DNA of 64,000 nucleotides from VRUE01 sp963716735 (lineage in GTDB: Bacteria > Actinomycetota > Thermoleophilia > Solirubrobacterales > 70-9). Both the position numbers and the translations under genes were made by a program. The stretch covers positions 868,001 through 932,000 of the forward strand of contig OY970321.1 of NCBI GenBank assembly GCA_963716735.1. Direction: 5' to 3'. Below the pieces are notes generated by a model. The model had not been told where the DNA came from, searched no databases, and was given only the letters and a program-made list of their open reading frames with translations. Positions 58,801-64,000 of this stretch are shown in pieces (within the stretch, counting starts at the first letter, position 1; the number at the start of each line of letters is the position of its first letter).

Positions 58801-61800
58801 ATGGCGTCGCCACCCTCGGCGAGCAGCCGCCACAGATCGTCCGGGGAGCGCACCCCGCCTGGCAGGTGACAGGCCATGCCGACGATCGCAACCGGCTCAT
58901 CGCTCGCCGTGGCCCGAACCGCAACCCGTTTGGCGGCGCCGCTCGCGCTCGCCTCGGCCAGCAGGTAGGCGGCCAGTGCGGCGGAGCTCGGGTGGTCGAA
59001 GGCGACGGTCGCGGGCAGCGGCAGATCGGTCAGCGCGCTGAGACGGTTGCGCAGATCGACCGCGGCCAGCGAGTCGAAGCCGAGGTCCTTGAAGGCCATG
59101 GTCGGGTCGATCGCCGCGGCGGAGTCGTGGCCGAGCACCGTGGCGACCTCGGTGCGGACCAGATCCTTGACGAAGTCCTCGCGCCCGGCCGCGGGCAGCG
59201 CGGCGAGCTTCGCGGCGAGCGATCCCGAGCGGGCGGCGCGCCGGCCGCGGGTGCGCACCAGCCCGCTGAAGACCGGTGGCAGCGTGCCGGCCGAGCCCCG
59301 GGCCCTGAGGCCGGCCGGGTTGAGCGGGATCGCGAGCGCGGTGGCGCGGTCTGTGCCCAGCGCGGCGTCGAACAGCTCCAGGCCATGCCGGTCGGAGAGC
59401 GCTTCGACTCCCGAGCGCCGCATCCGGGCCAGGTCGGCCTCGCCGAGGTGGGAGGTCATGCCGCTCTCGCGCTCCCACAGGCCCCATGCGATTGAGCTGG
59501 CGGGGCGCCCGTCCGCGCGCCGCCGCTGGGCGAGCGCGTCGAGAAAGGCGTTGGCGGCGGCGTAGTTGGCCTGGCCGGGCCCGCCGAGGCTGCCGGTCGC
59601 CGATGAGAAGAGGACGAAGGCGGAGAGCTCGAGGTCCGCCGTCAGCTCGTGCAGGTTCCAGGCCGCATCGACCTTGGGTGCGAAGACGCGGGCGACCTGC
59701 CCGAGCTCCATCGCTTCGACCGTGCCGTCGGCCAGTACCCCGGCCGAGTGGATCACCGCACCCAGTGGGTGCTGCGCGGGAATCGAGCCGAGCAGTTCCG
59801 CGAGCGCGCCGCGGTCGGAGACGTCGCAGGCGGCGATCCTCACCTCTGCGCCCAGCGCCTCGAGCTCTTCCCGCAGCTCCCCCACCCCTTCGGCCCCGGG
59901 GCCGCTGCGACTGACCAGCAGCAGCCGGCGGGCACCGTGACGCTCGGCGAGGTGACGGGCGGTGAGCGCACCGAGACCGCCGGTCCCGCCGGTGAGGAGG
60001 ACGGTGCGCTCGGGGTCGATCGCCGGCGCCGCCTCCCCGCCGAGCTCGCCGGCGGCAAGGCGCGAGAGTCGCGGCACCAGCGCCGCGCCCTCGCGCAGCG
60101 CGACCTCGGGCTCGCTTGCCCCCATCGCCAGAGCGGCGGGCAGGGCCTCTTCGGAGGCCGTGCCCCCGTCGCTGTCGATCAGGGCGAAGCGGCCGGGATG
60201 CTCGGCCTGGGCCGAGCGGACCAGGCCCCAGATCGCGGCCGACGCCGGGTCCGGCGACTCTTCCGGGGCGACGGCCATCGCCCCCTCGGTGACGACCGCC
60301 AGGCGAGAGCCGGCCCTGGACTCATCGCCAAGCCACGCCTGGATCTGTTCCAGCGCGGCCTCGGTGGCAGCCCTTGCCGTCGCGGCCGGCGAGGCCTCGT
60401 CGCCAGGGGTCGCGGGTCGCCAGAGCTCGACCTCGGCGGGCGGCTCTGCCCCCTCGGGGAGAGAGGCCTCGGTCCACTCGAACTCGAGCAACCCGTCCTG
60501 GCGCTGTCTCCCACCGCGCAGCTCCGCCGGGTCCAGGGGACGGATGGCTAGCCCGGCGACCGAGGCCACCGGGGCGCCCGTGGAGTCCGCGAGCAGCAAC
60601 GACCGGCCGGCGCCCTCCTCGGTTGCGATCTTCACCCGCAGCTCCCTTGCCCCCTCCGCCTGCAGGGAGACCCCAGTCCATGCGGCGGGAAGCTCGATCT
60701 GCCCGGAACCCTCTTTGACCAGCTCGATGCCGTGCAGCGCCGCGTCGAACAGGGCGGGGTGGATGGCGAAGCCCGCTGCTTCGGAGGCGTTCTCCTCGGG
60801 CAGCGATACCTCGGCGTAGATCCACTCGCCGTCTTTCCAGGCCGCGGTCAGGCCCTGGAAAGCGGGGCCGTATTCGAGACCGGCCTCGGCGAGCCGGTCA
60901 TAGAGGTAGTCGACGTCGAGTGGCTCGGCTCCCGCGGGGGGCCAGGCGTCAAGTGGGTCGGGGCTGTCCGCGCTCCGCTCGGAGAGGAAGCCGGTGGCGT
61001 TCCGGGTCCACTCCGCGTCCTCGCCGTCGGGGCGGGAATGGACCTGGATCTCGCGACAGCCCTCCTCGTCCGGCCCGGCGACCGATACCCGCAGGTCGGC
61101 CGCTCCGTCCTCGAAGAGGGTGAGGGGTGCCCGCAGGGTCAGCTCCTCGATCGTCTCCGCGCCGACCAGCTCCGCGGCCTTCAGCGCCAGCTCGAGGAAG
61201 GCGGTGCCGGGCACGAGGACGGTGCCGGCAATGGCTCGATCGGCCAGCCACGGGTGGGTGGCGAGCGAGATGCGGCCGCTGAGCGTCAGACCCTCCCCGG
61301 CGGGTTCCTCGATCGCGGCGCCGAGCAGCGGGTGGCCGGCGGCCGTCAGCCCGATCGCGGCGGCGTCCGCGGTGCCCGTCCGGGAGGCCAGCCAGTAACG
61401 CTGTCTCTGGAAGGGGTAGGTGGGCAGCGGAACCCGCTTGGCTCCGGAGCTCCTGAAGAACGCCCCCCAATCGACCGGCACGCCCTCGGCATGGGCCTGA
61501 GCGAGGGAGAGCGCAAAGCGCCCCGCCTCGTCCTCTTCGCGGCGCAGGGTCGAGAGGACCGCTGCCTCCGTTGGATCCTCGAGCGCGTCCTCGATCGTCT
61601 CCTGGGCACCGAAGCCGAGGACGGGGTGCGGTCCGATCTCGATGAAGGCCCGCCTGCCGGAGCCCAGCAGGTTGCGCATGACGGGCTCGAGCAGAACCGT
61701 CTGGCGAAGGTTGCGGTACCAGTACTCGGCACCCATCTCGGCGGTGTCGATCTGCTCGCCCGTGACCGTGGAATGCAGGGGGACCTGGCCGCTCTGGGGT

Positions 61801-64000
61801 GAGATCGGGGCGAAGGCCTCGAGCAGCTCGCCTTTCAGGGCCTCGATCTGGGCGGAGTGGGCGGCGTAGTCGACGGCGATGCGCTGGGCTCTGACCTCGT
61901 CGCCCTCGCAGGCCGCCTGGATCCGATCCAACGCCTCGGGGTCCCCGGAGAGGACAAGCGATGCCGGCCCGTTGATCGCCGCCAGCGATACCCGCTCGCC
62001 GAGGGGCTCCAGATACGGGGTCAGCTGCTCCGGCGTCAGCGAGACCGAGAGCATTCCTCCCTGGCCGGCGATCCCTGCCATCGCCTTGCCGCGCAGGGCG
62101 ACGACCAGGGCGGCGTCGTCGAGCGAGAGCGCGCCGGCGATGTGGGCGGCGGCGATCTCCCCCTGGGAGTGACCCACCACGGTCGCCGGCTCGACCCCGC
62201 ATTCGCGCCAGAGCTTTGCCAGCGAGACCATCACCGCGAAGAGCGCCGGCTGAACGATGTCGAGGCGATCGAGCCACCCGCCCTCCTCTTCCGCCAGGAC
62301 CTCGGTCAGCGACCACTCGACGTGCCGGGAGAGCGCCTCCTCGCAGGCCCGCATGTGGCGGGCGAAGGCGGGCGAGGACTCGATCAGGCCGAGGGCCATG
62401 CCCTGCGCCTGGGCTCCCTGGCCGGGGAAGAGGAAGACGGGACCGCGGGCGGCGCGGGTGGCGCCGCGGACGACGCCCGGGCTCTCCTTGCCACGGGCAA
62501 GATCGCCCAGACCCGCGAGCAGCTCTTCCCTGTCTCGTCCCAGCGCCACCGCCCTGTGCTCGAAGCTGCCGCGGGTTGTGGCGAGCGAGTAGGCGACGTC
62601 GGCCGGGTCGAGGTCCGGGTTCTCCCGCAGGTGGTCGGCTAGGCGCTCCGCCGCCTCGGCCAGGGCTGGCTCGGCTTTGGCCGAAAGCACGAATGGAATC
62701 GAGCCGGGGAGGGGCGGGGTCGCGGGTCCCCCCTGCCGATCTCCAATCGATCCGTCGGCGTCCGGCATGGCCTCGGGCGCCTCCTCGAGGATCACGTGGG
62801 CGTTGGTGCCGCTGATCCCGAAGGAAGAGATGCCCGCCCTGCGTGGGCGGCCGTTCGGCTCCCAGCGGACCGGCTCGGTCAGCAGCTCGACCTCCCCCGC
62901 CTCCCACTCGATCTTGGACGAGGGTGCGTCGACGTGCAGCGTCTTCGGCAGGACGCCCGCACGCATCGCCTGGGTCATCTTGATCACGCCGGCGACTCCC
63001 GCCGCGGCCTGGGTGTGGCCGATATTCGACTTGATCGAGCCGAGCTTCAGCGGTTCGTCGCGGTCCTGGCCATAGGTGGCGAGCAGGGCGCCGGCCTCGA
63101 TCGGGTCGCCCAGGGTCGTGCCCGTTCCGTGCGCCTCGACCGCATCGACGTCCCCTGGCTGCAGCCGCGCGTTGGCCAACGCCTGGCGGATCACCCGCTC
63201 CTGCGAGGGCCCGTTTGGCGCGGTCAGCCCGTTGGAGGCGCCGTCCTGGTTGACCGCCGAGCCTTTCAGCAGGGCGAGGACCGGGTGGCCGTTTCGCCGC
63301 GCGTCGGAGAGGCGCTCCAGGACGAGCACGCCGACTCCCTCTCCCCAAGCGACCCCGTCGGCCGCCTCGGCGAATGACTTGCTGCGCCCGTCCGGGGCGA
63401 GGCCGCGCTGGCGGCTGAACTCGATGAAGGCGCCGGGGGTGGCGAGGGTCGTGACCCCGCCGGCGAGGGCGAGGCTGCACTCGCCGCCGCGCAGGGCCTG
63501 GGAGGCGAGGTGCATCGCCACGAGAGAGGAGGAGCAGGCGGTGTCGACGGTGATCGCCGGGCCCTCGAGGCCGAGGGTGTAGGAGACGCGGCCCGAGACG
63601 ATGCTGGAAGTTCCTCCGGCCGCCGGGCCGTAGTCCTGGTACATCACCCCGGCGAAGACCCCGGTCTGGGATCTGCGCAGGCCGGCGGGGTCGATGCCGG
63701 CGTCTTCGAGCGCCTCCCAACAGGATTCGAGCAGCAGGCGCTGCTGGGGATCGGTGGTGAGCGCCTCACGGGGGGAGATGCCGAAGAACTCGGCGTCGAA
63801 CTCGGCCGAATCGGCGACGAAGCCTCCCTCGCGGGTGTAGCTCGTACCGGGGCTCTCAGGATCGGGGTTGTAGAGGCGCTCGAGGTCCCAGCCGCGGTCG
63901 GCGGGGAACCCGGTGATGCCGTCGCGGCCCTCGGCGACCAGCTGCCAGAGCTCCGCGGGCGAGCTGACCCCTCCCGGGTAGCGGCAGGCCATGCCAACGA
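46590..64000 (-). CDS. Modular type I polyketide synthase, gene 1 (5'-partial), modules A-B-C plus C-terminal docking domain
   Basis: This multienzyme extends a polyketide chain by three units and passes it to the gene 2 product. The reading frame is open to the right edge, where it enters inside the first KS motif EPIAIVGMAC. The Met at 63992 is therefore internal and the true start lies outside the window. Counting from that Met (5,800 residues): module A KS 1-401, AT 515-868, DH 886-1122, KR 1328-1568, ACP 1608-1678; module B KS 1699-2121, AT 2221-2575, DH 2591-2832, ER 3023-3343, KR 3346-3605, ACP 3631-3701; module C KS 3722-4135, AT 4235-4593, DH 4610-4848, ER 5043-5361, KR 5363-5625, ACP 5648-5718; docking 5720-5800. 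All KSs keep Cys (DTACSSS) and both His (HGTGT, NIGH). Oddities are a His to Arg change in DH-A and a Ser to Ala change in KR-B. The stop overlaps the start of gene 2 by 8 bases, so the genes are probably co-translated. A loading module or earlier modules may precede A. Confidence 0.97.
46603..46609 (-). promoter_or_regulatory. Ribosome binding site of gene 2 (inside gene 1)
   Basis: On the minus strand AGGTGGG ends 5 bases before the ATG at 46597. It lies within the last codons of gene 1, whose stop TGA (46592-46590) is inside the start region of gene 2 (ATGACTGA). The site is only a moderate Shine-Dalgarno match, so coupling to gene 1 translation probably matters. Confidence 0.6.
46840..52829 (-). 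other. Module C: KS-AT(malonyl)-DH-ER-KR-ACP
   Basis: KS is about 51590-52829 (short-loop type). AT is about 50215-51290 with HAFH, so malonyl is predicted. DH is about 49450-50165 with HVAGGNILLP and HPALLDAALH. ER is about 47910-48865 with HAGAGGVGTAAIQ; compared with the other ERs it lacks one residue in the KWDVLEAG stretch. KR is about 47120-47905 with FSSAAG and NYAAAN intact and the B-type Asp (ALADG). ACP is about 46840-47050 with GFDSL. All visible catalytic residues are present, so a fully saturated two-carbon unit is predicted. Confidence 0.93.
52890..58898 (-). other. Module B: KS-AT(malonyl)-DH-ER-KR(Ser to Ala)-ACP
   Basis: KS is about 57630-58898 and has the divergent start EPVAIVGMACHLPGG and a long loop before SGR. 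AT is about 56270-57330 with GHSIGE and HAFH, predicting malonyl-CoA. DH is about 55500-56222 with HVVAGMALLP and HPALLDAALH intact. ER is about 53965-54925 with the nucleotide-binding motif HAGAGGVGTAAIQ and LNFRDVL. KR is about 53180-53955 with TGATGGLG, FAPK and NYAAAN, but the serine position reads FSAAAG, so the catalytic Ser is Ala (codon 53532-53534). ACP is about 52890-53100. If the KR still works the unit is fully reduced; if not, the DH and ER have no substrate and a keto group stays. Confidence 0.9.
58960..64000 (-). other. Module A: KS-AT(methylmalonyl-like)-DH(inactive?)-KR-ACP, KS truncated by window edge
   Basis: KS is about 62790-64000 with its Cys codon at 63534-63536. AT is about 61390-62450, with GHSQGE near 62165 and YAAH at 61857-61872; both fit methylmalonyl-type ATs. 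DH is about 60630-61336. Its first catalytic motif reads RAIAGTVLVP instead of HxxxGxxxxP, although YGPAFQG and HPALFDAALH are retained. KR is about 59290-60010 with Lys (FAPK), Ser (FSSATG), Tyr and Asn (NYAAAN) and the B-type Asp (VLADG). ACP is about 58960-59170 with GFDSL. The predicted product is a 2-methyl-3-hydroxyacyl unit, because dehydration is unlikely. The ACP end is atypical for this window (AVDLRNRL and FDHP rather than AVELRNRL and FDYP). Confidence 0.9.

Noticed and set aside
63990..63992. ATG at 63992 as the start of gene 1
   Set aside because: It encodes the Met of IVGMACRYPGG inside the KS; the frame is open to the window edge, so the gene starts outside.

Overview
The whole window is one block of a modular (cis-AT) type I polyketide synthase, all on the minus strand, so assembly reads from high to low coordinates. 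The DNA is very GC-rich with strong G/C third-position bias, and the KS, AT and docking sequences are of actinobacterial modular-PKS type. An actinomycete or another high-GC Actinomycetota lineage is the most likely source; genus or order cannot be fixed from this window. No intergenic gap exists: three giant genes overlap by 8 and 11 bases, and there is no RNA gene, mobile element, regulator, thioesterase, loading module or tailoring gene.

Layout, in order of synthesis (module letters A-L are mine). Gene 1 (64000-46590, 5' end outside the window) holds A (KS-AT-DH-KR-ACP), B (KS-AT-DH-ER-KR-ACP), C (KS-AT-DH-ER-KR-ACP) and a C-terminal docking domain. Gene 2 (46597-12866, complete, 11,243 aa) holds an N-terminal docking helix, then D (DH-ER-KR), E (DH-KR), F (DH-ER-KR), G (DH-ER-KR), H (DH-KR), I (DH remnant, KR), each with KS, AT and ACP, and a C-terminal docking domain. 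Gene 3 (12876 to 1, 3' end outside the window; 4,292 codons with no stop) holds a docking helix, J (DH-KR), K (DH-KR) and the KS-AT of L.

Predicted chemistry: ten ATs carry the malonyl-type HAFH motif; A and D carry GHSQGE plus YAAH, a methylmalonyl-like signature. All KRs seen have the B-type Asp. Several reductive domains have changed catalytic residues: the DH of A has His to Arg, the KR of B has Ser to Ala, the DH of H has a Gly to Glu change in its HxxxGxxxxP motif, and the DH of I has lost its C-terminal catalytic half. The modules would add, in order: a methyl/hydroxy unit (A), an uncertain unit (B), a saturated unit (C), a saturated methyl-branched unit (D), an alkene (E), two saturated units (F, G), an alkene or hydroxyl (H), a hydroxyl (I), then two conjugated alkenes (J, K). 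The result is a long, mostly reduced chain of at least 24 carbons from this window alone. Initiation, release and tailoring lie outside, so the product cannot be named.

The modules are strikingly similar to each other. Some stretches are identical or nearly so between non-adjacent modules and even between genes, which points to recent gene conversion or module duplication.
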